The notes: a model not told the origin generated them from the letters alone. A DNA stretch of 64,000 bases from Chlamydia pneumoniae TW-183 (GCF_000007205.1 NC_005043.1:434001-498000); one strand, 5' to 3'; counted from the stretch's first letter, positions 9,379 to 18,144 are shown. Translations and numbers: made by a program.

Positions 9379-10026
9379 ATGCGAAAAATGTTGGTATTAT
9401 TGGCATCTTTAGGACTTCTATCCCCAACCCTATCCAGCTGCACTCACTTAGGCTCTTCAGGAAGTTATCATCCTAAGCTATACACTTCAGGGAGCAAAAC
9501 TAAAGGTGTGATTGCGATGCTTCCTGTATTTCATCGCCCAGGAAAGAGTCTTGAACCTTTACCTTGGAACCTCCAAGGAGAATTTACTGAAGAGATCAGC
9601 AAAAGGTTTTATGCTTCGGAAAAGGTCTTCCTGATCAAGCACAATGCTTCACCTCAGACAGTCTCTCAGTTCTATGCTCCGATTGCGAATCGTCTACCCG
9701 AAACAATTATTGAGCAATTTCTTCCTGCAGAATTCATTGTTGCTACAGAACTGTTAGAACAAAAGACAGGGAAAGAAGCAGGTGTCGATTCTGTAACAGC
9801 GTCTGTACGTGTTCGCGTTTTTGATATCCGTCATCATAAAATAGCTCTCATTTATCAAGAGATTATCGAATGCAGCCAGCCTTTAACTACCCTAGTCAAT
9901 GATTATCATCGCTATGGCTGGAACTCAAAACATTTTGATTCAACGCCCATGGGCTTAATGCATAGCCGTCTTTTCCGCGAAGTTGTTGCCAGAGTTGAGG
10001 GCTATGTTTGTGCTAACTACTCGTAG
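9379..10026 (+). CDS. Lipoprotein of unknown function, 215 residues
   Basis: The frame is open from 9268, but ATG 9379 is preferred: it gives the signal peptide MRKMLVLLASLGLLSPTLSS with lipobox LSSC (Cys21). The upstream residues are hydrophilic and would mask it. The mature part includes GVIAMLPVFHRPGKSLEPL, a region with FTEEISKRFYASEKVFLI, and a C-terminal HSRLFREVVARVEGYV. This layout recalls lipoproteins that form a compact alpha/beta domain, but I cannot name a family. In gene order it may correspond to C. trachomatis CT253. It is followed after 9 nt by the CPBP protease gene. Confidence 0.8.
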   Translation: MRKMLVLLASLGLLSPTLSSCTHLGSSGSYHPKLYTSGSKTKGVIAMLPVFHRPGKSLEPLPWNLQGEFTEEISKRFYASEKVFLIKHNASPQTVSQFYAPIANRLPETIIEQFLPAEFIVATELLEQKTGKEAGVDSVTASVRVRVFDIRHHKIALIYQEIIECSQPLTTLVNDYHRYGWNSKHFDSTPMGLMHSRLFREVVARVEGYVCANYS

Positions 10027-10035
10027 TCTAAGGAA

Positions 10036-10809
10036 ATGTCCAAGTTTATTCTTCTCTTGTCCCTTGGCGTCGCTGCTCTAGCTTCCAAAAACTTCTTTAT
10101 CTGGCCAGCACCCTCTGGGAAAACACCTTTAAAGCTCCGCCAAGTTTTATTTGGTGGTGCTCTTCTTGTTTTTTCTTCCCTTGTAGCTCTTAGCGTGAGC
10201 TCACAAACTGCGGAATTACTTTCCACCATGACAGGAATTAGCCTTGCCTTTGCATTTCTGTTCTACCTGCTTTTTCTCCCCAAGGATATCACACGTGCTA
10301 TACTTTTCTCTGGAGAAAGACCGGTTAAAACTTCATGGCGTGCTCTAGGATCTGCCATCAGAATGTGGATCATCATCATCCCAGTAACACAACTGATTGG
10401 GATTATGATGAGTAAATTTTTAACTTTGGTTCTTCCTATGCAAGAGATTCACACACAAGAAGTCACTCAAGAAGTTCAGAACTCTCTGCCTATAACAGGA
10501 CACTACATTAGCATGATTCTAAATTTAGGCGTCCTCACTCCATTTGGAGAAGAGGTATTTTTTAGAGGAATTCTACAGACATTCTTGAAAAACAAAATGA
10601 CGCGCATAGCTGCGGTACTATGCTCTTCTATTATTTTCTCTTTCATTCACATTGAACACTCTTTAGGAAGTTGGGTCTTTGTCCCCGTGCTCTTTGTTTT
10701 TTCCTTATCTGCAGGGTTTCTATATGAAAAAGATCGGCACATTCTTTCTCCCATTGCACTGCACGGGTTGTTTAACCTCACCTCATTGCTATTTTTGGGA
10801 ATAAAGTAA
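10036..10809 (+). CDS. CPBP-family intramembrane metalloprotease
   Basis: A 257-residue polytopic membrane protein with hydrophobic segments near 1-20, 33-52, 60-82, 110-135, 160-180 and in the C-terminal third. The CPBP (Abi/CAAX-protease) motifs are present: PFGEEVFFRGIL (EExxxR), FSFIHIEH (FxxxH) and ALHGLFN (HxxxN). These residues form the metal site in Rce1-like proteases. Some bacterial members act on peptides or anchor proteins; the substrate here is unknown. It follows the 215-residue lipoprotein in the same direction and ends just before the opposite-strand SRP RNA. Confidence 0.85.
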   Translation: MSKFILLLSLGVAALASKNFFIWPAPSGKTPLKLRQVLFGGALLVFSSLVALSVSSQTAELLSTMTGISLAFAFLFYLLFLPKDITRAILFSGERPVKTSWRALGSAIRMWIIIIPVTQLIGIMMSKFLTLVLPMQEIHTQEVTQEVQNSLPITGHYISMILNLGVLTPFGEEVFFRGILQTFLKNKMTRIAAVLCSSIIFSFIHIEHSLGSWVFVPVLFVFSLSAGFLYEKDRHILSPIALHGLFNLTSLLFLGIK

Positions 10810-10816
10810 AAAGAGT

Positions 10817-10920
10817 AAGTTGGAGAACATTCTTTTAGCAAAAGAAAACTCTCCTTAGGGCTGCTACCTTCCAGTCCTGACCCGATTCGCAGGTTCCTTC
10901 TCTTAAAAGGCCCCCAACTT
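10817..10920 (-). ncRNA. ffs: Signal recognition particle RNA (4.5S type)
   Basis: Read on the minus strand, the core GGGTCAGGACTGGAAGGTAG followed by CAGCCC is the conserved Ffh-binding SRP domain (E. coli: GGTCAGGTCCGGAAGGAAGCAGCC). The RNA ends pair with each other: AAGTTGGGGG at the 5' end (10920-10911) with TCTCCAACTT at the 3' end (10826-10817), allowing two G-U pairs. The length of about 104 nt fits bacterial 4.5S RNA without an Alu domain. Downstream on the minus strand is ACTCTTTTTAC, a probable termination tract. An extended -10-like TGCTATCAA ends 8 nt before the 5' end. Exact ends are estimated. Confidence 0.9.
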
Positions 10921-10991
10921 ACCCTTCTTTGATAGCATATATTCTGTTTTTTCAAAAGCACCATATGCTTAAAAATAGACCAAAACTTCAA

Positions 10992-11384
10992 CTATGTAGA
11001 TTCATTTTTCTCTCGGTGCTTAGCAAGCTCCCAAAGGCGATCGGCCTCTTCAATCGAGACCGGCTTGTAATCTTCAGCGAATATATAAGGAGCACGGCGA
11101 CGCAATTTTTCCATAGCCTCATTGGCAACGTCTTCGGAAGCAAGTACGCCCTCTCGTTCTAACAGAAAACATAAAATTAGAACTAAAGTTAAGACATCCC
11201 CGGCTTCGGAACCAACCTCTTGTACCGTCTTACCTTGTAAGACGGCCTCGTGAAATTCCTGACACTCTCCAAGAATATGCTCTACCATAGAGACTAGGGA
11301 TTGCTGAAGTGACCAAGGACAACGTCCTTCAACTACCATGGCACGGACAGTCCCTATCAATTTAGAAAAAGCGTGATCTCGCAT
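10992..11384 (-). CDS. mazG: MazG-like nucleotide pyrophosphohydrolase
   Basis: This 130-residue single-domain MazG-type protein has GRCPWSLQQSLVSMVEHI, the MazG CPWD..QTH counterpart, then ECQEFHEAV (where active enzymes have EExxE) and EVGSEAGDVLTLVLI (ExxD). MazG proteins hydrolyse NTPs or dNTPs to monophosphates and clear aberrant nucleotides. The first acidic pair is EC rather than EE, so metal binding may be altered. The start codon abuts the mutY stop with no gap, so the two are co-transcribed and may both serve oxidised-base defence. Confidence 0.8.
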   Translation of the reverse strand: MRDHAFSKLIGTVRAMVVEGRCPWSLQQSLVSMVEHILGECQEFHEAVLQGKTVQEVGSEAGDVLTLVLILCFLLEREGVLASEDVANEAMEKLRRRAPYIFAEDYKPVSIEEADRLWELAKHREKNEST

Positions 11385-12494
11385 CTATACTCCTATTGAT
11401 TCTCTAGACCTGACATCCCCGAGGTAGATTAGCAAAGCATCTTTAATCTTTTTGTGTCCTGAAGAAAAAGCTAAGTGATCTATATCACTCAAAAGATGCA
11501 ATTCCCCGAACTGAGGCAGAGAAGTGGCTTTAAAAATTATAGGACACAAATGAACCTTATGATTAGTAAACGCATGCCGCTGTTCTTTAAGGTTACCTAA
11601 GAATTCCAAAGGGCTTTCTAAAGAAAGCTCCATCTTCTTAGTAAATCCTTCTATATCTTGAAGACCTTCCTCTGGTTCAACTTCAATATAAGGAAATTCA
11701 TATAAGCCTGCCATCATTTCTTTAGGACGTCTCTTCTCGACAACCAAAGAGCCATCGTACAATACAATCGCTACCAAACGATGCAAAAAGATGACCTTTT
11801 TTCTGGCATGACGTACCGGCAATACGAACTGTTTGTTCTCCCTCCAAGCTCCACATGCTTGACGGACAGGACAACGATGACATTGAGGAACTTTTTTACA
11901 GATACAAGCTCCCAACTCTATCAGAGCCTCAGCTATAACCTCGGGACTCTTATGAGGAAGAAGCGCTTGAGCAATCCTAGAAACCCAAGTACGAGTTGAT
12001 TCTAAGTCTATAGAAGTTTCTATCAAAAATATCCGGCTAAGAACACGCAAGACATTGCCATCCACAGCAGCAGCACGCCTCTTAAAAGCAAAGGCTAGAA
12101 TAGCATGAACCGTATAAGGACCAACTCCACGAATTTGAGCTAAGGAAATGGCATCATCAGGGATCTTTCCATGAAACTCCTCCATAACCATGCGAGCTCC
12201 CTCTAAAAGATGGCGCGCTCGAGAATAATAACCCAATCCCTCCCATAACTTAATGACATCTTCTTCTTTTGCTGCAGCTAAAGACTCTATGGTAGGAAAT
12301 CTCTCCATCCACTGATTAAAATAATCTATAACAACTTCAGCTCGCGTTTGCTGTAGCATAACTTCGGAAACCCACACACTATAGGGAGTCGGGTTATCTC
12401 TCCAAGGAAGAGATCGTTTATTTTTTTCAAACCATTTTTTTAATGCCTCTACAGGAAAATTCTTTGCCTTTTCAGAAAAAGCTATCTTTGTCAT
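11385..12494 (-). CDS. mutY: A/G-specific adenine DNA glycosylase MutY
   Basis: This 369-residue protein matches MutY: WRDNPTPYSVWVSEVMLQQT at the N-terminal adenine-recognition part, the helix-hairpin-helix IRGVGPYTVHAIL, catalytic Asp in AAVDGNVLRVLSR, and a [4Fe-4S] cluster motif with four Cys (CKKVPQCHRCPVRQAC, 6-2-5 spacing). The C-terminal Nudix-like domain (about 225-355), with RHAFTNHKVHL, recognises 8-oxoG. MutY removes A opposite 8-oxoG. Only 20 nt separate its ATG from that of the divergent RluA remnant, so its promoter must extend into that gene. Confidence 0.95.
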   Translation of the reverse strand: MTKIAFSEKAKNFPVEALKKWFEKNKRSLPWRDNPTPYSVWVSEVMLQQTRAEVVIDYFNQWMERFPTIESLAAAKEEDVIKLWEGLGYYSRARHLLEGARMVMEEFHGKIPDDAISLAQIRGVGPYTVHAILAFAFKRRAAAVDGNVLRVLSRIFLIETSIDLESTRTWVSRIAQALLPHKSPEVIAEALIELGACICKKVPQCHRCPVRQACGAWRENKQFVLPVRHARKKVIFLHRLVAIVLYDGSLVVEKRRPKEMMAGLYEFPYIEVEPEEGLQDIEGFTKKMELSLESPLEFLGNLKEQRHAFTNHKVHLCPIIFKATSLPQFGELHLLSDIDHLAFSSGHKKIKDALLIYLGDVRSRESIGV

Positions 12495-12514
12495 ACAAAA
12501 TCTCTTAAAATTTT

Positions 12515-13329
12515 ATGCAATTATCAAATGATAAAAGGGCTGCTTTACAATATTTTATGGAAAATTTTTCCTGGCTTGCCACACAAGTCTCAAGATTATC
12601 TTCTTTTCTTAGATCTCAACTGCCTAATCATAGCAAGCAAGAAATCTTGGCGTCTATTCGCCAACATCGATGTCGAGTGAACGGGTTCATAGAAAGATTT
12701 GAATCCTACAAGGTACAACCTGGCGACCGTGTTTCCCTATCTCTGATCCCCTCAACAAAACAACAACCTAGCATCCTCTGGGAGGATGACTATAGCATTA
12801 TCTACGAAAAACCTCCCCATCTTACTACTGAACAAATGGCACACATGACACGGTTTTTTACTGTGCATAGGTTAGACAAAGGCACCTCTGGGTGTCTTCT
12901 CATGGGAAAGTCTAAACAAGCGGCTACTGAGCTCATGAAATTGTTCAAGCAAAGAAAAATCCATAAACAATACATAGCTTTCGTTTTTGGTCATCCTAAA
13001 AAAAAATTTGGAACCGTAAAATCTTATACGGCCCCCGTATACCGGAGGTGTGGAGCTGTGATTTTTGGAGCCGCAGGCCCATCACAGGGAGAACCCATCA
13101 AATCCGCTTACAAATGGGATTGCTGGGTCATCCTATTGTCGGAGATGTCGACTACGGACCTAAAGAACAGCCTCCCCAGATCTTCCGCCCTCTCCTCCAT
13201 GCTCACTCCCTAGAATTTATCTCCCCATTCACAAATCTTCCCCTAAAAATTTGTGCGTCATCAACCGAAGATCCTAGAGAATGTGCTCGGCACTTACTTC
13301 AAGAAAAACCCCTAGAACTTTACAATTAG
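12515..13329 (+). pseudogene. RluA-family pseudouridine synthase, frameshifted with internal deletion
   Basis: The first frame (12515-13213) carries an S4-like RNA-binding region (residues about 18-75) and the catalytic motif HRLDKGTSGCLLMGKS (the Asp is the nucleophile), then KQYIAFVFGHP. From about 13080 the family continues in a different frame (open from 13048 to 13329): PITGRTHQIRLQMGLLGHPI, then VGDVDYG and LLHAHSLEF. In active RluA about 55 residues separate GHP from the ITGR block; here only about 30 do. So roughly 25 codons appear lost and the frame is shifted. The first-frame product would end in unrelated residues at 13213. The start could be ATG 12557 instead. Probably non-functional. 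Confidence 0.8.
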
Positions 13330-13367
13330 AGATTCATAAAACTGTAATTGGAGTCGTTTACACTGCT

Positions 13368-14387
13368 TCAAAACATAACCTCCTCTTCTTCATCTTCTAA
13401 ATCCCGCCTTTCTACCCTTCCGGGGTGCGACCTAGGAGAAATCACACTTAAAGGTAAAACTACAGGAAAACGCCCTCTAGAAGACACAGGGGAACGCTCT
13501 CTAGCACCTAATAAAGAAGGTTGAGACGTAACCACAGGATCTGGTTGAGGTTGCGGATGTGCCGTGACTCCAGAAGGTGTGGGTACAGGGGGGCGTTGTA
13601 AATTTAGTCCCGCCGTATGCATCAATGAAGTTGACATCTGTAGTAGGCACTTATCTCTTTCTTGAACATTGTTAGCATCGCTTAACAAACTTGTTTTCGT
13701 AAGAGAATTCTCAAAACATCGTGCAGCTAATTCTAAATAGCGTGACGAGGAAGATTCTCCCCCTCGCTTCCTTTCCAGATCGACACGCATGCCCATCCCC
13801 CGAGCCAAAATAGCATTGACTTCTGGATTACCTAAAATGTTGCCACGTTGGGGATCTCCTGTGGCTGGGACAAAATAACATTGATAGTGAGATAAAACCA
13901 AAGCAACTAACGCCATCAGATTTTCTTTGGTGATCCAAATCGGAGTGCTTCCTCCATTGGTAGCTACAAAGAAAATAGACATTAATAGATTCATGCAGGA
14001 TGCAGACAACTGGATTCCCATGTTCTCGCACCCGTTCTTTTTAAGGGAGAAGACCTTAAGTGATGGGAAAGACATACATATCCTCTCTAGGTTAAAAGGG
14101 CTACAAACCTGTGCTCCTTGCTCTCCCCATGAAGAAAGAACCATCACTTTGCTTTCACACTCGAATTCCGTTTCCTGAAGAGAAGACTTAGCAATCCCTG
14201 AGGCAATTGCTGTACTCCAAAAAGGATCCTGTAATAAACCATCCACACAACTCGCCGCATCCGCCCACAGATCCATGCTTTGAGACTTCAAGATCTCACA
14301 AAAGTCCATAGAACACCGGTCACATGCAGCCATGACCTCCGCGATTGGAGGAAATCCCTCGAGTCGATGTCCTGATAATAAGCTCAT
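13368..14387 (-). CDS. Unknown protein, probable C-terminal half of an interrupted effector gene (CT105/CteG position)
   Basis: The ORF from ATG 14387 encodes 339 residues: a globular-looking part rich in Cys and Met (about 1-240), then a Pro/Ser-rich tail (about 270-330) ending in an acidic run DLEDEEEEVMF. The same frame is open above the ATG back to the TAA at 14463-14465, and the intervening codons read plausible protein (EALEQKYGKAVLLIALSELG). No ribosome binding site precedes the ATG. That TAA is the stop of the next gene upstream in the same frame, so the two ORFs look like one gene split by a nonsense codon. Gene order (mutY, RluA-like, this, fabI) places it where C. trachomatis has CT105, the secreted effector CteG. 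Homology was not tested. Confidence 0.55.
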   Translation of the reverse strand: MSLLSGHRLEGFPPIAEVMAACDRCSMDFCEILKSQSMDLWADAASCVDGLLQDPFWSTAIASGIAKSSLQETEFECESKVMVLSSWGEQGAQVCSPFNLERICMSFPSLKVFSLKKNGCENMGIQLSASCMNLLMSIFFVATNGGSTPIWITKENLMALVALVLSHYQCYFVPATGDPQRGNILGNPEVNAILARGMGMRVDLERKRGGESSSSRYLELAARCFENSLTKTSLLSDANNVQERDKCLLQMSTSLMHTAGLNLQRPPVPTPSGVTAHPQPQPDPVVTSQPSLLGARERSPVSSRGRFPVVLPLSVISPRSHPGRVERRDLEDEEEEVMF

Positions 14388-14462
14388 GGTATCAATGCCA
14401 AGCTCACTTAACGCAATTAAAAGAACAGCCTTGCCATATTTCTGTTCTAAAGCCTCGAGTTC

Positions 14463-15239
14463 TTATAAAGGGATTGCGGGTTCTTGGGATCCCTCTCCTA
14501 TCCCGCAACAATTTTTCCATACACCACAGAAAAAACGGCCAAATCCTCCACAACCGCACTGTCCGTCTGGACAGCCACAGGTAGGACAACCGCAGTTGCC
14601 TTGGCAGGTCTCTCCACAATAATTATAACAAAATTCGCTAGTTTTCTTTGCTCCAGGACTTGTTACTGCTGCATAAATGATCTGTGCCAACGATGCAGCT
14701 GTCCCTAAAGGATTTGCTGCTGCAGATCCTGTTGCCGATAACAAATTCAACAGTACCGAAGCGGCCTGTCCTGCCTGAGTTCCACCACTTCCTCCTTGAG
14801 ACGTAGTCATCTGGCTCACCAAGCTAAGGAGTTGCTGTAATTGCTCTGAACTCACGGACGATCCGCCACTTCCTGTTGTCTTGTCTAAGATAAGTTGCAA
14901 AAGCTGTTGCTGCATACTTGCACTGGAAGAGGAGGCTCCCGAAGTTCCTGCTGAAGTTGATGGTTGTCCCACTGATGGTTGTCCCACATTTAATAAATTA
15001 GTAAGCAACGCTTGCACTTGATCAGGTGAAAGTCCTAATGCAGAGGCTCCGGATGCGGTAGTAGTTGTCGCTGTAGAGGAGGCAGCTCCTCCGGTTTGAA
15101 GAAAACCTTGAACTGCAGATGAGACTGCTTGTGGTGTTGTGGAAGAAGGCGCTATCGTAACAACCTGTGGATTCTGTGGTGAGGGGAATTTCCCTAAAGG
15201 ATTCGTCAAACAACCTCCTAAGTAATCAGTGAAACCCAA
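14463..15239 (-). CDS. Ser/Thr/Gln-rich protein with a Cys-rich end, probable N-terminal half of the CT105-position gene
   Basis: This 258-residue ORF has no ATG near its 5' end. TTG 15239 is used here, and TTG 15209, directly after an AGGAGG, is an alternative (248 residues). The product starts with YLGGCLTNPLGKFPSPQNP, continues with low-complexity Ser, Thr, Ala, Gly and Gln tracts with several short Leu/Gln helices (about 80-190), and ends with a block of about 47 residues holding 12 cysteines before EGSQEPAIPL. Secreted chlamydial effectors often have such disordered N-terminal parts. The TAA at 14463 is followed by open in-frame sequence into the next ORF. Function not established. Confidence 0.55.
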   Translation of the reverse strand: MGFTDYLGGCLTNPLGKFPSPQNPQVVTIAPSSTTPQAVSSAVQGFLQTGGAASSTATTTTASGASALGLSPDQVQALLTNLLNVGQPSVGQPSTSAGTSGASSSSASMQQQLLQLILDKTTGSGGSSVSSEQLQQLLSLVSQMTTSQGGSGGTQAGQAASVLLNLLSATGSAAANPLGTAASLAQIIYAAVTSPGAKKTSEFCYNYCGETCQGNCGCPTCGCPDGQCGCGGFGRFFCGVWKNCCGIGEGSQEPAIPL

Positions 15240-15468
15240 ACTACGATAAGTTCGGATCGTAAATTCTTTTGAAAATTTTTTTAGCAGTACGCGGGAGTGA
15301 GAAGTTTGGATATTCTATAAAATATGTAAAGAAAAAAATTTAAAGAATTTACGTTTCTATTTACATTGGAGGCAGGATCTCCCCTGTTGAGGCACCAAAA
15401 GGTTTTCTTAATAATCGAAAGATTTGTTACTCTCCTTCCAATAAGCTTCAAAAGTATAAGGCGGATTC

Positions 15469-16368
15469 ATGCTAAAGATTGATCTAACAGGAAAGGTAGC
15501 ATTTGTTGCGGGCATTGGTGATGACCAAGGATATGGCTGGGGTATTGCTAAACTTCTTGCAGAAGCAGGAGCTACGATTATTGTAGGAACATGGGTACCG
15601 ATTTACAAAATTTTCTCTCAGTCTTGGGAATTAGGAAAATTCAATGAATCTAGAAAATTATCGAATGGCACTCTCTTAGAGATTGCTAAGATCTATCCCA
15701 TGGACGCAAGTTTTGATAGCCCTGAAGATGTTCCTGAAGATATTGCTGAAAATAAACGTTACAAGGGCATTACGGGATTCACGATATCAGAAGTCGCAGA
15801 ACAGGTAAAAAAAGATTTTGGTCATATTGACATTCTTGTCCACTCGCTGGCAAATAGTCCTGAAATTTCTAAGTCTCTATTAGAAACATCAAGAAAAGGT
15901 TACTTAGCGGCTCTCAGTGCCTCTAGTTATTCTTTTGTTAGCCTTCTCTCTCACTTTGGAAGTATCATGAACCGTGGTGGATCGACAATATCGCTCACCT
16001 ATTTGGCTTCTATGCGCGCTGTTCCTGGATACGGAGGGGGCATGAGTTCGGCAAAAGCAGCTTTGGAAAGTGACACCAAAACTCTTGCTTGGGAAGCGGG
16101 ACGCCGTTGGGGCATACGTGTCAATACCATCTCTGCAGGACCTTTAGCAAGCCGAGCTGGAAAAGCAATTGGTTTTATTGAAAGAATGGTAGACTATTAC
16201 CAAGAGTGGGCGCCTATTCCCGAGGCTATGAATGCCGAGCAGGTGGGTGCCGTTGCAGCTTTCTTAGCATCACCTCTAGCTTCAGCAATTACTGGTGAGA
16301 CCTTATACGTAGATCACGGAGCCAATGTGATGGGAATTGGTCCTGAGATGTTCCCTAAAGACTCATAA
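15469..16368 (+). CDS. fabI: Enoyl-ACP reductase FabI, plant-plastid type
   Basis: This 299-residue SDR-fold enzyme starts with the NAD-binding segment [20 protein letters not shown], followed by [13 protein letters not shown]. The active-site block [19 protein letters not shown] places Tyr and Lys eight residues apart, as in plant plastid enoyl reductases, rather than seven as in E. coli FabI. It catalyses the last reduction of each fatty-acid elongation cycle. The plant-like form is longer than typical bacterial FabI (about 260 residues) because of inserts such as [26 protein letters not shown]-type element precedes the ATG. Its 3' end overlaps the convergent HAD gene by 14 nt. Confidence 0.95.
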   Translation: MLKIDLTGKVAFVAGIGDDQGYGWGIAKLLAEAGATIIVGTWVPIYKIFSQSWELGKFNESRKLSNGTLLEIAKIYPMDASFDSPEDVPEDIAENKRYKGITGFTISEVAEQVKKDFGHIDILVHSLANSPEISKSLLETSRKGYLAALSASSYSFVSLLSHFGSIMNRGGSTISLTYLASMRAVPGYGGGMSSAKAALESDTKTLAWEAGRRWGIRVNTISAGPLASRAGKAIGFIERMVDYYQEWAPIPEAMNAEQVGAVAAFLASPLASAITGETLYVDHGANVMGIGPEMFPKDS

Positions 16369-17242
16369 GGTCGTCATAATAGCGGACACCAGCTTCCCAA
16401 GCTGAAAGAATGCCATTCTTATCTGCTGGGGGAGCTAGAAAGTCCGCATGAACGTGCATCTCTTCAGGTGCGGAACTCATCACAATTTTAAAATCTCCTC
16501 TCTCAATAAGATCGAGATCATTAGCATCATCTCCTGAAGCCATGACAAAGGGTTTCTTTCCATCATAAAGTATATTGACAACACGATCTAAGGCTTTGCC
16601 TTTAGAGACGCTTTTATCTGTTAAAAACAAGATGGCATAGCGAAAGTCAAAGGGCCAGCGCATTAACGTCATCGTCGCGACTGAAGTCAGTGCTTCTTGG
16701 CGTTCCAGCTCCTTTTGAATTCTGATGACCTCATCTCGCAGTCCAAAGACTTTTGCTGCAGCAAAACTAGGAAAAGCATAGTCGTCTTTTAAAGAGCGCG
16801 TTTCAAATAGGATCTCTCTTTCCTTAGCATTAGGAAAGTACCTAGGATCTACATATTCGTGTAAATCTTGAGCTATAGGAGTCGGTGAAAAGCGATAGTA
16901 GTGATCCCCGTAAGGAGCTCCTGATTCCACGGAAAAAAGAGCCGTTGCCCCCTCCATACAATCTTGTAAAATACATAATAAATCTGAGGGTAAACTTTTA
17001 GAATAGAGAAGATTTGATGATGTTGAAGACCATACAGAAGCGCCGTTTTGGCATCCTAATAAATATGGAGCATCAAAATCAGAAAACAAGCGTGCAGCAT
17101 ATTTATAATACCTTCCCGTCAAGAAAAACAACTTCCAACCAGCTTGGTGCAGCGCATAGAGCCGCTCATACACCTTTTTATCTAAATGATGAGATTGATG
17201 GGTAATTGTACCGTCAATATCAGTCACTAGTAACTTTTCCAT
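16355..17242 (-). CDS. HAD-superfamily hydrolase, Cof type
   Basis: This 295-residue protein has the HAD motifs: motif [16 protein letters not shown] near residues 6-20, motif II FFLTGR near 40, a motif III Lys in SKGKALDRV, and motif [19 protein letters not shown] near 235-250. A C2-type cap sits between motifs II and III, as in Cof/YbhA sugar-phosphate or PLP phosphatases. The substrate cannot be told. It is convergent with fabI. In order it fits C. trachomatis CT103. Confidence 0.87.
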   Translation of the reverse strand: MEKLLVTDIDGTITHQSHHLDKKVYERLYALHQAGWKLFFLTGRYYKYAARLFSDFDAPYLLGCQNGASVWSSTSSNLLYSKSLPSDLLCILQDCMEGATALFSVESGAPYGDHYYRFSPTPIAQDLHEYVDPRYFPNAKEREILFETRSLKDDYAFPSFAAAKVFGLRDEVIRIQKELERQEALTSVATMTLMRWPFDFRYAILFLTDKSVSKGKALDRVVNILYDGKKPFVMASGDDANDLDLIERGDFKIVMSSAPEEMHVHADFLAPPADKNGILSAWEAGVRYYDDLMSL

Positions 17243-17604
17243 AGCATCACCATAGTTTTATTAAGCGCTGCCAAGGAATTTCTCAGGCAACTTGAAAAAA
17301 TTCTTTGCATCCACCGACAGACTGCTGTCGTTTTGTCTATGAAAGACAAGAGCTTGGGCTCTGTGGAACGAGCACACCCTAGAAGGGTATAAAGGAGTCT
17401 GTGAATTACCCAAATCATCTAGGGGAGCTCTCTAGACGGTACTTGCAGGAATATACATGATTACGGTTTAATCTGTACTTGGAAATCATTGTACTATAAT
17501 TTATATAGCATCGACTAAAACTATACTTCATTATTACTTGTATGTAGTTGGATACAAATCGGGCTACCACTATAATTTTATAGAGATGATCGCGGGTCTT
17601 ACAC
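17243..17604. other. Intergenic space between the HAD and FliO-like genes
   Basis: These 362 bp separate divergent genes. A strong promoter-like element lies at 17548-17576 (listed separately), and a second TATAAT occurs at 17496-17501 without a clear -35 box. Minus-strand frames at 17227-17418 and 17415-17711 have no recognisable products. Confidence 0.5.
17548..17576 (+). promoter_or_regulatory. Candidate sigma-66 promoter for the FliO-like gene
   Basis: TTGGAT at 17548-17553 and a perfect TATAAT at 17571-17576 are separated by exactly 17 nt. A start near 17583 would give a 5' leader of about 22 nt before ATG 17605. Confidence 0.6.
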
Positions 17605-18084
17605 ATGTTTTTTAATCTTTTTTCTTTAGTTTTTAAGCTTTCTGATGAGCTTGCTCTTGCAGAAACGATCCAAGAGCCCATTTCTGTACATGAAATGTTC
17701 CCAGGAAGCATGAAATTAGAAATGTTTAAAATGCTAGGATCTTTGATTCTACTTTTAACAATTTTTGGCTTTGGAGTTTGGGCGTTTAAAAAGTTTGTGA
17801 GATCAAGAAGTCACGGTTTTGGAGGCTCGTCTCAAATCAAAATCCTAGAACGACGTTCCCTAACGCCGAAAACTTCTATTTACCTCATTCGAGTTGTGAA
17901 TAAAACTCTTGTGATTGCAGAAACACCAGAAAAAATTACGCTACTGACAGAGTTTCCTCCCGACACTGATATCAATCATCTACTTCAAGAAAATAATAAG
18001 CAGTCTTCTTCCTCTGCAACCTCTGATTTCCTCAGTAAAGCAATACAAAAGATACAAAAAAAACAACAGACGAATCAAGATTAG
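17605..18084 (+). CDS. FliO-like flagellar/type III export membrane protein
   Basis: The 159-residue product has one membrane helix at about 43-62 followed by basic residues (FKKFVRSRSHG). A small domain follows, GSSQIKILERRSLTPKTSIYLI and VVNKTLVIAETPEKITLLTEFP, which matches the FliO pattern (ikvlerlsL.p..slyLv.v....llig.t...itlL). The C-terminus is Gln/Ser/Lys-rich. FliO assists FliP assembly in flagellar export gates. Chlamydia has no flagella but retains a few flagellar export homologues alongside its injectisome. The label rests on this short domain. Confidence 0.65.
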   Translation: MFFNLFSLVFKLSDELALAETIQEPISVHEMFPGSMKLEMFKMLGSLILLLTIFGFGVWAFKKFVRSRSHGFGGSSQIKILERRSLTPKTSIYLIRVVNKTLVIAETPEKITLLTEFPPDTDINHLLQENNKQSSSSATSDFLSKAIQKIQKKQQTNQD

Positions 18085-18144
18085 ATCTAGTATTATCAGC
18101 CAGCAATGATGCAGGCTCTAGGAACAACTTGGAGTATTTCCTAA

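Noticed and set aside
10647-10991. 114-codon minus-strand ORF over the SRP RNA
   Set aside because: It lies across ffs and the CPBP coding region with no motifs; a shadow frame.
12515-13329. Programmed ribosomal frameshift in the RluA gene
   Set aside because: No slippery heptamer at the switch and about 25 residues of the fold are missing, so deletion explains it better.
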